Positions 26,853 through 38,360 are shown, numbered from the stretch's first letter. The stretch: 64,000 nucleotides of DNA from Methylobacterium sp. DB0501 (GCF_011043735.1 NZ_JAAKGV010000010.1:62001-126000); one strand, 5' to 3'. The notes: generated by a model from the sequence alone, not told the origin. Numbers and translations are program-made.

Positions 26853-26941
26853 TCGGCGGAGGGGGCTTCTCGCGGGAGGCGGGCGTCCGCCGGGGTCTTT
26901 GCGGTGACGATGGATATTGGAGCGGAACCGCGCCGATCCAG

Positions 26942-27110
26942 TCCCTCCCCCTTTGCGGGGGGCCTGCGTCAGCAGGGGTCGGGAGAGGGGAACCCGGTGT
27001 CCGGAGAGGGTGCGACCATTCTGAAGGGCGCCCCCCTGGATCGGCGTCGCGCTGCCCCTCTCCCGTTCCACTCCGTGGGGCACCCTCCCCCGCAGAGGGG
27101 GGAGGGTTCC
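26942..27110 (-). repeat. BIME-like intergenic repeat, copy 1
   Basis: About 169 bases between coxM and coxD. Each end is a GC-rich palindrome (CCCTCCCCC...GGGGGG at the left, CCCTCCCCCGCAGAGGGG at the right). The middle block GAAGGGCGCC...TGCCCCTCTCCCG is shared with 30450-30620 in the same orientation. Strand is nominal. Confidence 0.85.
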
Positions 27111-27132
27111 GAGTGGCGTCGCGTCTGACCGA

Positions 27133-27933
27133 TTACCGATCCGCCGCCTTCTGCACCGCGCGCCGCGCCATCACGCCGATCAGGTGGGCCCGGTAATCGG
27201 CATCGGCATGGATGTCGCTGTTGAGGCCGGACGCCGAGGGCGACATGCCTTCGAGGGACTTGGCGGCGAAGCGCTTGCCCAGGGCTTCCTCGGCCTCGGT
27301 CCAGCGGAATACCCCGTTCGAGCCGGCGCCGGTCACGGTCACGCGGATGTCGCTCGGGCGCTTGGCGACGAACACGCCGACGAGCGCGTAGCGCGAGGCC
27401 GGGTTGCGGAACTTCTCGTAGGCCGCCTTGTGGGGAATCGGGAACGAGACGCCGGTGACGATCTCGCCCTCTTCCAGCGCCGTCTCGAACAGGCCGGTGA
27501 AGTACTCCTCCGCCGCGAGCTTGCGCTTGTTGGTGCTGATCGTGGCACCGAGCGCGAGGCACGCCGCCGGGTAATCCGCGGCCGGATCGTTGTTGGCGAC
27601 CGAGCCGCCGATCGTGCCGCGATGGCGCACCGCCGGGTCGCCGATGAGCGCGGCGAGTTCGGCGAGAGCGGGAATCGCCTCCTTCACGTCGTTCGAGTCG
27701 GCCACCGCGCCGTGGGTGGTCATGGCGCCGATGGTGATCGAGCGTGGGCTGCGCTCGATGCCGACGAGGTCCGGCACCTTGCCGAGGTCGATCAGCGTGC
27801 CGGGGGCGGCGAGGCGCTGCTTCATCGTCGGGATCAGGGTGTGGCCGCCGGCGACGAGCTTGGCGTCCTCGCCGGCGAGCAGGCTCACGGCCTCCTTGAG
27901 GCTGGTCGGCTGATGATAGGCGAAAGCGTACAT
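27133..27933 (-). CDS. coxM: FAD-binding (medium) subunit of CODH-like hydroxylase
   Basis: 266 residues, the usual CoxM length. Begins [22 protein letters not shown]-binding motifs are [15 protein letters not shown] (AGGHS/T type) and [20 protein letters not shown] (TIGG loop). A CO_deh_flav C-terminal domain follows. It passes electrons from the small Fe-S subunit to the quinone pool. 19 bases after coxL; separated from coxD by repeat copy 1. Confidence 0.94.
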   Translation of the reverse strand: MYAFAYHQPTSLKEAVSLLAGEDAKLVAGGHTLIPTMKQRLAAPGTLIDLGKVPDLVGIERSPRSITIGAMTTHGAVADSNDVKEAIPALAELAALIGDPAVRHRGTIGGSVANNDPAADYPAACLALGATISTNKRKLAAEEYFTGLFETALEEGEIVTGVSFPIPHKAAYEKFRNPASRYALVGVFVAKRPSDIRVTVTGAGSNGVFRWTEAEEALGKRFAAKSLEGMSPSASGLNSDIHADADYRAHLIGVMARRAVQKAADR

Positions 27934-27952
27934 GATGCTCTCCAGACTGGTC

Positions 27953-30322
27953 TTATTCCGCGGCTTCCGGGCGCAGGTGGGGGCTCGCCTGCGCGGCCCG
28001 CCACACTGCCAGGGGTGTCGCCGGCATCGCGATGTTCTCGTGGCCCAGCGCGTCGGTCAGCGCGTTCATCACCGCGGCCGGGGCCGCGATGGCGCCGGCC
28101 TCGCCGCAGCCCTTGATGCCGAGCGGATTCGACGGGCACGGCGTCACCGTCATGCCGACCTCGAACGAAGGCAGATCCGCGGCGCGCGGCATGCGGTAAT
28201 CCATGAAGCTCGCGGTCACGAGCTGGCCGTCCGAATCGTAGAGCGCGCCCTCGAACAGGGCCTGTCCGACGCCCTGGGCGATGCCGCCATGGACCTGGCC
28301 CTCGACGATCATCGGGTTGATGACGTTGCCGAAATCGTCGACCGCCGTGAACTTCTCGATGGTGACGACGCCGGTATCGGGATCGACCTCCAATTCGCAG
28401 ATGTGCATCCCGGCCGGGAAGGTGAAGTTGGTGGGATCGTAGAACGCCCCCTCCTTCAGCCCGGGCTCGAGCTGCGCGCCGCTGAACTTGTGGGCGACGT
28501 AGGCCTGCAACGCCACTTCCCCGAAAGCGAGGGACTTGTCGGTGCCGGCGACCGAGAAGCGGCCGTCCTTGAACTCGATGTCGTCCTCGCCGGCCTCCAG
28601 CGCGTAGGCGGCGACCTTGCGGCCCTTGGCCACCACCTTGTCGATCGCCTTGGCGATGGCCGACATGCCGACCGCGCCGGAGCGCGAGCCGTAGGTGCCC
28701 ATGCCGAACTGCACCTTGTCGGTGTCGCCGTGCACGATGGTGACGCTCTCGATCGGCACGCCGAGCCGGTCGGAGACGAGCTGGGCGAAGGTGGTCTCGT
28801 GGCCCTGGCCGTGGCTGTGCGAGCCGGTCAGCACCTCGATCGAGCCGGTCGGGTTGACCCGCACCTCGGCCGATTCCCACAGGCCCACCCCGGCGCCGAG
28901 CGAGCCCACCGCCTGCGACGGGGCGATGCCGCAGGCCTCGATATAGGACGAGAAGCCGATGCCCCGCAGCTTGCCGTTGCGGGCGCTCTCGCGCCGGCGC
29001 CGGGCGAAACCCTTATGGTCGGCGATCTCCAGCGCCTTGTCGAGGGAAGCCGAATAGTCGCCGCCATCGTACATCATGATGACGGGCGTCTGGTGCGGGA
29101 AGCTCTTGATATAGTTCTTGCGCCGGAACTTCGCCGGGTCCTGGTTCAGCTCGCGTGCCGCGACCTCGACCAGCCGCTCGATGACGAAGGTCGCCTCCGG
29201 CCGCCCGGCGCCGCGATAGGCGTCGACCGGCGCGGTGTTGGTGTAGACCCCGTCGACCTCACAGTAGATCGCCGGGATGTTGTACTGGCCCGACAGCAGC
29301 GGCGCGTAGAGATAGGTCGGCACCGACGAGGAGAAGGTCGAGAGGTAGGCGCCGAGATTGGCGACGGTATGGACCTTGAGGGCCAGAATCTTGCCGCCCT
29401 CGTCCATCGCGAGTTCGGCATGAGTGACGTGGTCGCGGCCGTGGGCGTCGCACAGGAACGCCTCGGTGCGGTCGCTGGTCCATTTCACCGGCCGGCCGAC
29501 CTTCTTCGCCGCCCAGACGCAGACCGTCTCCTCGGCGTAGATGAAGATCTTCGAGCCGAAGCCGCCGCCGACATCCGGCGCCACCACCCGCAGCTTGTTC
29601 TCCGGCGCGATGCCGATGAAGGCCGAGAGCACGAGCCGCGCGACGTGCGGGTTCTGGCTCGTGGTATAGAGGGTGAAGGCCTCCTCGGCCTCGTCGTACT
29701 CGCCCACCGCCGCGCGGGGCTCGATCGGGTTCGGCACCAGCCGGTTGTTGACGATGTCGAGCTTGGTGACGTGCGCCGCCCGGGCGAAGGCCGCCTCGAC
29801 GTCGGACTGGTTGCCGAGATGCCAGTTGAAGACGGTGTTGTCGGGCGCGACGTCGTGGACGACCGTGCCGGCGCCCGCGGCCTTGGCGGTCTCGACCACG
29901 GCGGGCAGCACGTCGTAATCGACCACGATCGCCTCGGCGGCGTCCTTGGCCTGGGCCAGGGTCTCGGCGATCACCACCGCGACGTGGTCGCCGACATAGC
30001 GCACCTTGCCCTGGGCGAGGGCCGGATGCGCCCCGGCCTTCATCGGCGTGCCGTCCTTGGAATGGATCATCCAGCCGCAGATCAGCCCGCCGACCTTGTC
30101 GGCCGCCAGATCCTCGCCGGTCAGGATGCCGACCACGCCCGGCATCGCCGCAGCGGCCGAGGTATCGATGCCGCGGATCGTGGCATGGGCGTGCGGGGAG
30201 CGCAGGAAAGAGGCGTAGGCCTGGCCCGGACGGTTGTAATCGTCGACGTAGCGGCCCTTGCCGGTGATGAAGCGCTGGTCTTCCTTGCGGCGCACCGAGG
30301 CGCCGATACCTGTGGCGGTCAT
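27953..30322 (-). CDS. coxL: Molybdopterin-binding large subunit, form II CoxL-like
   Basis: 789 residues from ATG 30322. The active-site loop reads [10 protein letters not shown], the AYRGAGR signature of form II (putative) CoxL, not AYXCSFR of true form I CO dehydrogenase. Other cofactor contacts: [22 protein letters not shown] and the catalytic glutamate in KGCGEAGA. Catalyses hydroxylation with water; for form II enzymes CO oxidation is uncertain and an aldehyde or N-heterocycle may be the substrate. Partners are coxS (upstream) and coxM. Confidence 0.92.
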   Translation of the reverse strand: MTATGIGASVRRKEDQRFITGKGRYVDDYNRPGQAYASFLRSPHAHATIRGIDTSAAAAMPGVVGILTGEDLAADKVGGLICGWMIHSKDGTPMKAGAHPALAQGKVRYVGDHVAVVIAETLAQAKDAAEAIVVDYDVLPAVVETAKAAGAGTVVHDVAPDNTVFNWHLGNQSDVEAAFARAAHVTKLDIVNNRLVPNPIEPRAAVGEYDEAEEAFTLYTTSQNPHVARLVLSAFIGIAPENKLRVVAPDVGGGFGSKIFIYAEETVCVWAAKKVGRPVKWTSDRTEAFLCDAHGRDHVTHAELAMDEGGKILALKVHTVANLGAYLSTFSSSVPTYLYAPLLSGQYNIPAIYCEVDGVYTNTAPVDAYRGAGRPEATFVIERLVEVAARELNQDPAKFRRKNYIKSFPHQTPVIMMYDGGDYSASLDKALEIADHKGFARRRRESARNGKLRGIGFSSYIEACGIAPSQAVGSLGAGVGLWESAEVRVNPTGSIEVLTGSHSHGQGHETTFAQLVSDRLGVPIESVTIVHGDTDKVQFGMGTYGSRSGAVGMSAIAKAIDKVVAKGRKVAAYALEAGEDDIEFKDGRFSVAGTDKSLAFGEVALQAYVAHKFSGAQLEPGLKEGAFYDPTNFTFPAGMHICELEVDPDTGVVTIEKFTAVDDFGNVINPMIVEGQVHGGIAQGVGQALFEGALYDSDGQLVTASFMDYRMPRAADLPSFEVGMTVTPCPSNPLGIKGCGEAGAIAAPAAVMNALTDALGHENIAMPATPLAVWRAAQASPHLRPEAAE

Positions 30323-30449
30323 GGGCGTGAATCTCCCGGATCTGGCCTCGTGGGCCGGCGCAGAAGGATGGCCGGCCTCGTTCTTGAGTGGCGTCTCGTT
30401 GGTGGTCCGGATGGCGCGGACGTTTTCAAGGGTGGCGCAGGTCGTGAAG

Positions 30450-30620
30450 CCTCCCCCCCCTCTGTGGGGGAGGGTGGCGAGCGGAGCGAGCCGGGAGGGG
30501 GGACGCCGCTTCCGAAAAGGTCGCGACCGATGTGGAAGGGCGCCACCTGGAGCAGCATCGCGCTGCCCCTCTCCCGCCCGGCTCCGCCGGGCACCCTCCC
30601 CGCAGAGGGGGCGAGGGTTG
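30450..30620 (-). repeat. BIME-like intergenic repeat, copy 2
   Basis: About 171 bases in the 313-base gap between coxL and coxS, same orientation and architecture as copy 1. Internal palindromes CCCTCCCCCTCTGTGGGGGA at the left and GCCCGGC-TCC-GCCGGGC with CCCCTCT/AGAGGGG at the right. The remainder of the gap shows no gene. Confidence 0.85.
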
Positions 30621-30635
30621 CCGGCGGCGGCGCTG

Positions 30636-31130
30636 CTACTCCGCCGCGACCTTCTGCGGCTCGGCCGCCATGTTCTCGGCGCCCGACGCGATCGCCTTGA
30701 CGATGTTATGGTAGCCGGTGCAGCGGCAGATGTTGCCCTCCAGCTCGTGCCGGATGGTCTGCTCGTCGAGGGCATTGCCCTTGCGGCGCACCAGATCCAC
30801 GGCGGTCATGATCATGCCGGGGGTGCAATAGCCGCACTGGAGGCCGTGGTGCTCGCGGAAGGCCGCCTGCATCGGGTGCAGCTCGCCGCCGGAGGCCAGG
30901 CCCTCGATGGTGGTGACGGACCGGCCGTCGCACTGCACGGCGAGCACGGTGCAGGCCTTGATCGCCTCGCCGTCGAGATGGACCACGCAGGCGCCGCACT
31001 GGCTGGTATCGCAGCCGACATGGGTGCCGGTGAGACGAAGATTCTCGCGCAGGTACTGCACCAGCAGCGTGCGCGGATCGATGTCGGCGGTCACGGCCTT
31101 GCCGTTCACCGTCAGGCTGACAGCGCTCAT
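30636..31130 (-). CDS. coxS: 2Fe-2S small subunit of CODH-like hydroxylase
   Basis: 164 residues from ATG 31130. N-terminal plant-ferredoxin-type cluster: [16 protein letters not shown] with the fourth cysteine in KACTVLA. C-terminal helical cluster: [10 protein letters not shown] and [15 protein letters not shown]. Both [2Fe-2S] centres are complete. Carries electrons from the molybdenum site to FAD in CoxM. Residues upstream of this start (to 31262) are not family-like. Confidence 0.95.
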   Translation of the reverse strand: MSAVSLTVNGKAVTADIDPRTLLVQYLRENLRLTGTHVGCDTSQCGACVVHLDGEAIKACTVLAVQCDGRSVTTIEGLASGGELHPMQAAFREHHGLQCGYCTPGMIMTAVDLVRRKGNALDEQTIRHELEGNICRCTGYHNIVKAIASGAENMAAEPQKVAAE

Positions 31131-31223
31131 GGGTGACGTCCTCCTCCTGGCCGAGACCCGCGGGTCCTGTGTGTCGGACCCTGTCGCTCGTGGTGGCCGG
31201 GCCGGCCTGCCTCTCTGGAATTT

Positions 31224-31235
31224 CTCGAATTCGAG
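31224..31235. promoter_or_regulatory. Perfect 12-base palindrome upstream of coxS
   Basis: CTCGAATTCGAG, about 95 bases before the coxS start in the 240-base coxG-coxS gap. Possible operator; no factor assigned. Confidence 0.35.
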
Positions 31236-31345
31236 TGTCAACCGGCCGGAAGCGCCGGTCAAGGCACGGCGCTCCGACTTTTTGGCGCGGAAACCGGCCG
31301 TTTTCGCCCGGTTTCGGTCCTCTTCGCCGTTCGCCTCGCAACAAG

Positions 31346-31363
31346 TTGATCGCGGGCGATCAA
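31346..31363. promoter_or_regulatory. Perfect 18-base dyad after coxG
   Basis: TTGATCGC-GG-GCGATCAA, 7 bases beyond the coxG stop on the minus strand. As RNA it could form an 8-base stem but with only a 2-base loop, so an operator (dimeric regulator site) is more plausible than a terminator. It is placed to control coxS-L-M-D-E separately from coxG. Confidence 0.5.
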
Positions 31364-31370
31364 AATCGGC

Positions 31371-31847
31371 TCAGGCCGCCGAAGTCTCGCCCGCGGTGCC
31401 GCCCTGGACCTCCTTGGCGAACGTGTCGAAGAAGTTGTCAGCGTATTTCTTCGCGACGCCGTTGATCAGGCGCCCGCCGAGCTGGGCGATCTTGCCGCCG
31501 ACGCTGGCCTCGACGTCGTAGGTCATCTTGGTCTGGCCGCCCTCGGCCGGCTCCAGCCGCACAACGGCCCCGCCCTTGGCGAAGCCCGCGACGCCGCCCT
31601 GACCCTCGCCGGTGATGCGGTAGCCGTTCGGCGGGTCGATGTCGGTGAGCGTCACCTTGCCCTTGAAGGTCGCCTTGACGGGGCCGACGGCGATCTTGGC
31701 CGAGGCTTGGAGCTCGTTGTCCCCGACCTTCTCGAGGGTCTCGCAGCCCGGGATGCAGCGCTTGAGCACCTCCGGGTCGTTGAGCTTTTCCCAAACGGTC
31801 TGCTGGTCGGCCGGCAGCAGCACCTCGCCGGTCATCGTCATCGCCAT
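31371..31847 (-). CDS. coxG: CoxG-like SRPBCC protein
   Basis: 158 residues. Typical Cox[55 protein letters not shown] and [21 protein letters not shown]. The START-like cavity protein is linked to CODH-type hydroxylases, in some cases anchoring the enzyme at the membrane. First gene of the minus-strand cox run and divergent from livH across 225 bases. Confidence 0.93.
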   Translation of the reverse strand: MAMTMTGEVLLPADQQTVWEKLNDPEVLKRCIPGCETLEKVGDNELQASAKIAVGPVKATFKGKVTLTDIDPPNGYRITGEGQGGVAGFAKGGAVVRLEPAEGGQTKMTYDVEASVGGKIAQLGGRLINGVAKKYADNFFDTFAKEVQGGTAGETSAA

Positions 31848-32072
31848 GGCGGCGCCCCTCCCTTGTTATGGTGAAACAGGCTTCGCCCCGAGGGTAGCGG
31901 AGCCGTAGCGTCAGGGCCAGCGGGGCTTTCGCACACCCGCCCGGCTTATCCGGATTGTCGAGTGGTGCGGTGCTTGCTAAGCCTCGCGCCAAGGGACGGC
32001 CGTGACACCCGGATGACGGGGCGCGGCCAGGGAGGCCCGGGCGAGACGCCCGCGATTGGAGAACGTGACCGC

Positions 32073-32993
32073 ATGGAGGTCTTCGCGCAGCAGCTCATCA
32101 ACGGGCTGACGCTGGGGTCGATCTACGGCCTCATCGCCATCGGCTACACGATGGTGTTCGGTATCATCGGCATGATCAACTTCGCCCATGGCGACGTGTT
32201 CATGCTCTCGGCCTTCATCGCGCTGATCATGTTCCTGATCGTCACGACCTGGCTCGGCATCTCGTCGATCGCGCTGGCCCTCTTGATCGTCCTGATCTGC
32301 GCGATGGTGCTCACCGCCCTGTGGGGCTGGGCGATCGAACGGATCGCCTATCGGCCCCTGCGCGGCTCGTTCCGCCTGGCGCCGCTGATCTCGGCGATCG
32401 GCGTCTCGATCTTCCTGTCGAACTTCGTCCAGGTGGTGCAGGGCGCCCGCAACAAGCCCACGCCGCCGATGATGCGGGAGGTGATCACGCTCTGGACCGG
32501 GGATAACGGTTACGCCGTGGCGCTCTCCTACAAGCAGATCATCATCATGCTGACCACGGTCGTGCTGCTCGCCGGGTTCTGGTACCTGGTGCAGAAGACG
32601 TCGCTCGGCCGGGCCCAGCGCGCCTGCGAGCAGGACCGCAAGATGGCAGCCCTCCTCGGCATCGACGTCGACCGCACCATCTCGCTGACCTTCGTGCTCG
32701 GGGCGGCGCTGGCTGCGGTCGCAGGCACCATGTACCTGCTCTATTACGGCGTCGTGTCCTTCGCCGACGGCTTCACGCCCGGCGTCAAGGCCTTCACGGC
32801 GGCGGTGCTCGGCGGGATCGGCAGCCTGCCCGGCGCGGTGCTCGGCGGCCTGCTCATCGGCCTCGTCGAAACCTTCTGGTCGGCGTATTTCTCCATCGAG
32901 TACAAGGACGTGGCGGCGTTCTCGATCCTCGCGATCGTGCTCATCTTCATGCCGTCCGGCATCCTCGGCCGGCCCGAGGTCGAGAAGGTCTGA
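32073..32993 (+). CDS. livH: Branched-chain amino acid ABC transporter permease LivH
   Basis: 306 residues from ATG 32073. Begins [20 protein letters not shown], then [19 protein letters not shown], the LivH hallmark. About eight membrane segments; [21 protein letters not shown] is the EAA-like cytoplasmic loop contacting the ATPases. The N-terminal extension in frame from 31962 is not family sequence. The stop overlaps the livM start (TGATG). Confidence 0.94.
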   Translation: MEVFAQQLINGLTLGSIYGLIAIGYTMVFGIIGMINFAHGDVFMLSAFIALIMFLIVTTWLGISSIALALLIVLICAMVLTALWGWAIERIAYRPLRGSFRLAPLISAIGVSIFLSNFVQVVQGARNKPTPPMMREVITLWTGDNGYAVALSYKQIIIMLTTVVLLAGFWYLVQKTSLGRAQRACEQDRKMAALLGIDVDRTISLTFVLGAALAAVAGTMYLLYYGVVSFADGFTPGVKAFTAAVLGGIGSLPGAVLGGLLIGLVETFWSAYFSIEYKDVAAFSILAIVLIFMPSGILGRPEVEKV

Positions 32994-34411
32994 TGGCGAA
33001 CCCGGCCAACACCCTGGCGGCGCCCAGCGCCGCCGACCGCGCCGCCACCGACATGACGGCGATCGTCAAGGACGCGGCGCTGTTCGCGCTCGTCACCTTC
33101 GGTCTCTGCTTCCCGATCGTCGCCTTCCGTACCGATCTGAGCCAGACCTCCGCCCTCGACCTCGTGCCGCGCTGGGGCCTCGTCGCGATCCTGTGCGGCA
33201 TCGTCTTCGTGGCACGGCTGGCGCAACGGCTGATCCTCGCCAACCGCGACGCCCGGCGGGCCCTGACTCCCTCGCCGACCCAGGCGACGGAGGCGGTCCA
33301 CGCCGAGCCGAACGCCTCGCAGAAACTCTCCACCTACGCCCTGCCGGCCTTCCTCGGCGTGACGCTCGCCTTCCCGCTGCTGGCAGTGCTCGGCACCGGG
33401 GGCCTCGGCGAGTCCCGCTACTGGATCGACCTCGGCATCCTGATCCTCACCTACGTGATGCTGGGCTGGGGCCTCAACATCGTGGTCGGCCTCGCGGGCC
33501 TCCTCGATCTCGGCTACGTCGCGTTCTACGCGGTCGGCGCCTATTCCTATGCCCTGCTCTCGACGGTGTTCGGCCTGTCGTTCTGGGTCTGCCTGCCGCT
33601 CGCCGGCCTGTTCGCGGGCCTGTGGGGCATGGTGCTGGGCTTCCCCGTCCTGCGGCTGCGCGGCGACTACCTCGCCATCGTGACGCTGGCCTTCGGCGAG
33701 ATCATCCGCCTCGTCCTCATCAACTGGACCGACTTCTCGGGCGGTGCCGCCGGCATCTCGTCGATCCCCCGCGCCACCTTCTTCGGGGTGCCGTTCACGG
33801 CGGACGAGGACGGGTTCGCGGCCAAGTTCGGGCTCGATTTCAGCCCGATGCACCGGGTGATCTTCCTCTACTACCTCATCCTGGCGCTCGCGCTCATCAC
33901 CAACGGCGTCACCCTTCGCCTGCGGCGCCTGCCGATCGGCCGGGCCTGGGAGGCCCTGCGCGAGGACGAGATCGCCTGCCGCTCGCTCGGCATCAACACC
34001 ACCAACACCAAGCTCACGGCCTTCGCCCTCGGCGCCATGTTCGGCGGCTTTGCCGGCTCGTTCTTTGCGGTGCGCCAGGGCTTCGTCAGCCCCGAGAGCT
34101 TCAACTTCCTCGAGAGCGCGATCATCCTGGCGATCGTGGTCCTCGGCGGGATGGGCTCGCAGATCGGTGTGGCGGTGGCGGCCGTCGCGATGGTCGGCGG
34201 GCCGGAGATGCTGCGCAACCTCGGCTTCCTCAAGGCGGTGTTCGGCGAAGGGTTCGACCCGAACGAGTACCGCCTGCTGCTGTTCGGCCTCGCCATGGTG
34301 GTCATGATGATCTGGCGCCCCCGCGGCCTGATCTCGGAACGCGCACCCTCGATCGTGCTGAAGGAGCGCAAGCGCATCTCGGGCTCCCTCGTGAAGGAGG
34401 GCCACGGCTGA
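32993..34411 (+). CDS. livM: Branched-chain amino acid ABC transporter permease LivM
   Basis: 472 residues, a long LivM. Residues 1-130 form an extra region with three hydrophobic stretches and a Pro/Thr-rich linker. The core starts at [19 protein letters not shown] with [20 protein letters not shown] and [21 protein letters not shown]. The cytoplasmic coupling loop is [19 protein letters not shown]. Pairs with LivH as the membrane channel. Overlaps livG by one base (TGATG). Confidence 0.94.
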   Translation: MANPANTLAAPSAADRAATDMTAIVKDAALFALVTFGLCFPIVAFRTDLSQTSALDLVPRWGLVAILCGIVFVARLAQRLILANRDARRALTPSPTQATEAVHAEPNASQKLSTYALPAFLGVTLAFPLLAVLGTGGLGESRYWIDLGILILTYVMLGWGLNIVVGLAGLLDLGYVAFYAVGAYSYALLSTVFGLSFWVCLPLAGLFAGLWGMVLGFPVLRLRGDYLAIVTLAFGEIIRLVLINWTDFSGGAAGISSIPRATFFGVPFTADEDGFAAKFGLDFSPMHRVIFLYYLILALALITNGVTLRLRRLPIGRAWEALREDEIACRSLGINTTNTKLTAFALGAMFGGFAGSFFAVRQGFVSPESFNFLESAIILAIVVLGGMGSQIGVAVAAVAMVGGPEMLRNLGFLKAVFGEGFDPNEYRLLLFGLAMVVMMIWRPRGLISERAPSIVLKERKRISGSLVKEGHG

Positions 34412-35286
34412 TGTCGTCCTCGATGTCCCCCTCCTCCCTCGCCTCCCCCCGCATGGCCGATCCTGTCCTGACGGTCGATCACGTCACCATGCGCTTCGGC
34501 GGCCTCGTCGCCGTCAACGACCTGTCGTTCCGGGTCGGCCGCGGCGACATCACGGCGCTGATCGGCCCGAACGGCGCCGGCAAGACCACGGTCTTCAACT
34601 GCATCACCGGCTTCTACAAGCCGACGGAAGGCATGATGACCCTGCGCCACCGCGACGGCGCGGAGTTCCTGCTGGAGCAGTTGCCGGGCTACGCGGTGAA
34701 CCGGAACGCGCGGGTCGCCCGCACCTTCCAGAACATCCGCCTGTTCACCGGCATGACCGTGCTGGAGAACCTGCTGGTGGCCCAGCACAACCCGCTGATG
34801 CTGGCCTCCGGCTTCACCATCGCGGGCCTGCTCGGCTTGCCCGCCTATCGCCGGGCCGAGAAGGCGGCTTTGGAGCGGGCCAAGGAGTGGCTGGAGCGCA
34901 TCAAGCTGATGGACCGCGCCGACGATCCGGCGGGCGCCCTGCCCTATGGCGACCAGCGCCGGCTGGAGATCGCCCGCGCCATGTGCACCGATCCGGTCCT
35001 GCTCTGCCTCGACGAGCCGGCCGCCGGCCTCAACCCGCGGGAATCGCTGCTCCTCAACGATCTCCTGCGGGCGATCCGCGACGACCACGACACCTCGGTG
35101 CTGCTCATCGAGCACGACATGTCGGTGGTGATGGAGATCTCCGACCACGTCGTGGTGCTCGATTACGGCACCAAGATCGCCGACGGCACGCCGTCGGAGA
35201 TCCAGAGCGACCAGAGCGTCATCGCCGCCTATCTCGGCGTCGAGGACGACGAGGTGGAGCAGGTCGAGGCGGAGGTGGGCGTATGA
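34411..35286 (+). CDS. livG: Branched-chain amino acid ABC transporter ATPase LivG
   Basis: 291 residues. VTMRFGGLVAVNDLSF, Walker A GPNGAGKTT, ARTFQNIRLFTGMTVLENLL (LivG Q-loop), LPYGDQRRLEIARAM (ABC signature degenerate to YGDQRR, as usual for LivG), Walker B LLCLDEPAAGLNP, H-switch LIEHDMSVVM. The C-terminal tail is acidic. ATG 34411 overlaps the livM stop; ATG 34453 (MADPVLTV) is an alternative. The stop overlaps the LysE-type gene (ATGA). Confidence 0.94.
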   Translation: MSSSMSPSSLASPRMADPVLTVDHVTMRFGGLVAVNDLSFRVGRGDITALIGPNGAGKTTVFNCITGFYKPTEGMMTLRHRDGAEFLLEQLPGYAVNRNARVARTFQNIRLFTGMTVLENLLVAQHNPLMLASGFTIAGLLGLPAYRRAEKAALERAKEWLERIKLMDRADDPAGALPYGDQRRLEIARAMCTDPVLLCLDEPAAGLNPRESLLLNDLLRAIRDDHDTSVLLIEHDMSVVMEISDHVVVLDYGTKIADGTPSEIQSDQSVIAAYLGVEDDEVEQVEAEVGV

Positions 35287-35893
35287 CCTTCACAACTTGG
35301 GCCGCCTTCGCGGCCTCCTCGGCGATCCTGCTGGTCATCCCCGGCCCGACGATCCTGCTCGTCGTCTCCTACGCCATCGGCAGCGGCCTGCGGGCTGCCC
35401 TGCCGGCGGCGATCGGCGTCGCGCTCGGCGACCTCACCGCCATGACGCTGTCGCTCCTCGGCCTCGGCGCGCTGCTCGCGGCCTCGGCGACCCTGTTCAC
35501 GGTGCTGAAATGGTGCGGCGCCGCCTACCTGGTCTGGCTCGGCATCAAGCTGTGGCGGGCCGGCAGCCGGTTCCAGGCCGCGCCGCGCTCCGGCGCGCCG
35601 GCCCTGCGGATGGTCGCCCATTCCTGGCTCGTCACCACGCTCAACCCGAAGAGCCTGACCTTCTTCGTGGCGTTCCTGCCGCAATTCCTCGATCCGCGAG
35701 GGGATCTCTTGACCCAGATGGTGGTGTTCGAGGCGACCTTCGTCGCCCTCGCCTTCCTAAACGCCCTCGGCTACGCGCTCGCCGCCTCGCGGGCCCGCGG
35801 CTTCTTCGCCAGCCCCTCCCGGGTGCGGCTGATGAACCGCGTCGGCGGCAGCCTGCTCATCGGCGCCGGCTTCACCGCCGCCCGGAGCACCCC

Positions 35894-35897
<4 letters not shown>
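35283..35897 (+). CDS. LysE-family amino acid exporter embedded in liv operon
   Basis: 204 residues, standard for LysE/RhtB proteins, with six predicted membrane segments. Family motifs: LVIPGPTILLVVSYAIGSG, ALPAAIGVALGDLT, KWCGAAYLVWLGIKLWR and TTLNPKSLTFFVAFLPQF. Exports an amino acid or related metabolite. It sits between livG and livF with 4-base overlaps at both ends, so it is made in step with the importer. Substrate is unknown; a relief valve for the imported amino acids is an inference. Confidence 0.92.
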
Positions 35898-36675
<778 letters not shown>

Positions 36676-36676
<1 letters not shown>

Positions 36677-37029
36677 TGCAGGGGTTCCTCCACGAGGAGA
36701 GCACGATCTGGCTCTTCCTGCTCGTCACGGTGGTGATGGGCGGCTGGATGGCCTGGATGATTGGGCGCGGCATCGCGATCGGCTGGAAGCCGTACTGGCA
36801 GGCGGTGGTCTCGCTGCTCTTGCTCGGCTTCGCCGTGCGCTTCATCCACTACGCCCTGTTCGGGGGCACGCTCCTGTCGCCGTACTACTACGTCGTCGAC
36901 ACGATCGTGCTGCTGATCATCGGCTCGGCCGGCTACCGCGCCACCCGCGCCCGGCAGATGACGACGCAGTACCGCTGGCTCTACGAGCGCAGCGGTCCGC
37001 TCTCCTGGCGGGCGAAGGCCGGCGCCTGA
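36676..37029 (+). CDS. DUF6867-type small membrane protein
   Basis: 117 residues, three membrane segments (IWLFLLVTVVMGGWMAWMI, AVVSLLLLGFAVRFIHYALF, VVDTIVLLIIGSAGYRA) and a basic C terminus ending RWLYERSGPLSWRAK. It matches what I know of the DUF6867 family, found behind livF in alphaproteobacteria. Its ATG overlaps the livF stop by one base. A role in assembling or regulating the Liv channel is suggested only by position. Confidence 0.78.
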
Positions 37030-37183
37030 CACCTTACGCCCGCGCGGTCGGCGCGGGGCGTGCGAATCGACCTCGGGGCCGGAACGGCTCCGGGTCCACG
37101 AATCCGGGGCCCCCACGCCCCGGTCTCACGGCCGAAAGGGCCCGCGAGCCCGACGTTACCGTCGATCCAGAGGAGTACTTGAG

Positions 37184-38311
37184 ATGAAGCGCACGCTACT
37201 GGCCGGCTTCGCCCTCGCGGCCACCTTCGCCTGGGCCGGATCGGCGCAGGCCCAGATCAAGCTCGGCGTGGCCGGCCCGATCACCGGCGCCAACGCCGCC
37301 TTCGGCGCCCAGCTCAAGAACGGCGCCGAGCAGGCCGTGGCCGACATCAACAAGGCCGGCGGCATCAACGGCCAGAAGATCGTCCTGGTCATCGGCGACG
37401 ACGCCTCCGACCCGAAGCAGGGCGTGTCGGTCGCCAACAAGTTCGCCGCCGAGGGCGTGAAGGCCGTGGTCGGCCACTTCAACTCCGGCGTCTCGATCCC
37501 GGCCTCCGACGTCTACGCCGAGTCCGGCATCGTCGAGATCACCCCGGCCTCGACCAACCCGAAATACACCGACCGCAAGCTGTGGAACACGTTCCGCACC
37601 TGCGGCCGCGACGACCAGCAGGGCGCGGTCGCCGGCGCCTGGCTCGCCGAGAAGTTCAAGGGCAAGAACGTCGCCTTCGTGCACGACAAGACTCCGTACG
37701 GCCGCGGGCTCGCCGACGAGACCCTGAAGGCGCTGAAGGCCAAGGGCGGCAAGGACGTGCTGTTCGAGGGCATCAACCCGGGCGAGAAGGATTATTCGGC
37801 CCTCGTCTCGAAGCTGAAGCAGGCCAAGGCCGACGTGGTCTATTATGGCGGCCTGCACACCGAGGCCGGCCTGATCGTGCGCCAGATGCGCGACCAGGGC
37901 CTCAACGCCCCGCTGATGAGCGGCGACGGCATCACCGACAAGGAATTCGCCCAGATCGCCGGCCCGGGCGCCGACGGGACGCTGATGACCTTCTCGCCGG
38001 ATGCCCGCAAGAACCCCAACGCCAAGGACGTGGTCGCGGCCTTCAAGGCCAAGAACATCGACCCCGAGGCCTACACCCTCTACTCCTACGCCGCCGTCCA
38101 GATCCTGAAGGACGCCATGGAGGCCACCAAGTCGACCGACGGCAAGAAGGTCGCGGCCTACATGCACGAGGGCAAGCCGTTCAAGACCGTGATCGGCGAC
38201 ATCTCGTACGACAAGAAGGGTGACATCACCCGTCCCGACTACGTGATGTACATGTGGAAGAAGGGCAATGACGGCCGGATCGACTACACCGGCAACGAGC
38301 TGACCCAATAA
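37184..38311 (+). CDS. livK: Branched-chain amino acid ABC transporter substrate-binding protein
   Basis: 375 residues with a Sec signal peptide (MKRTLLAGFALAATFAWA, cleavage after AQA). Mature start QIKLGVAGPITGANAAFGAQ is the Leu/Ile/Val-binding motif, followed by INGQKIVLVIGDDASDPKQG and VVGHFNSGVSIPAS. Periplasmic type-I binding protein delivering ligand to LivHM. Strong AGGAG site before the ATG. Separated from DUF6867 by 154 bases, so it may have its own promoter; ends at a strong terminator. Confidence 0.95.
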   Translation: MKRTLLAGFALAATFAWAGSAQAQIKLGVAGPITGANAAFGAQLKNGAEQAVADINKAGGINGQKIVLVIGDDASDPKQGVSVANKFAAEGVKAVVGHFNSGVSIPASDVYAESGIVEITPASTNPKYTDRKLWNTFRTCGRDDQQGAVAGAWLAEKFKGKNVAFVHDKTPYGRGLADETLKALKAKGGKDVLFEGINPGEKDYSALVSKLKQAKADVVYYGGLHTEAGLIVRQMRDQGLNAPLMSGDGITDKEFAQIAGPGADGTLMTFSPDARKNPNAKDVVAAFKAKNIDPEAYTLYSYAAVQILKDAMEATKSTDGKKVAAYMHEGKPFKTVIGDISYDKKGDITRPDYVMYMWKKGNDGRIDYTGNELTQ

Positions 38312-38330
38312 CACGCGGACCGGCCGAATC

Positions 38331-38360
38331 GGCCCGGCGCCTCGCGCGCCGGGCCTTTTT
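38331..38360 (+). terminator. Rho-independent terminator after livK
   Basis: Perfect 10-base stem GGCCCGGCGC / GCGCCGGGCC, loop CTCGC, followed directly by TTTTT, 20 bases after the livK stop. The only classical intrinsic terminator I see in the window; it closes the liv operon. Confidence 0.95.

Noticed and set aside
27932..30700. 922-codon open frame on the plus strand opposite coxL
   Set aside because: Antisense to a gene with all CoxL cofactor motifs.
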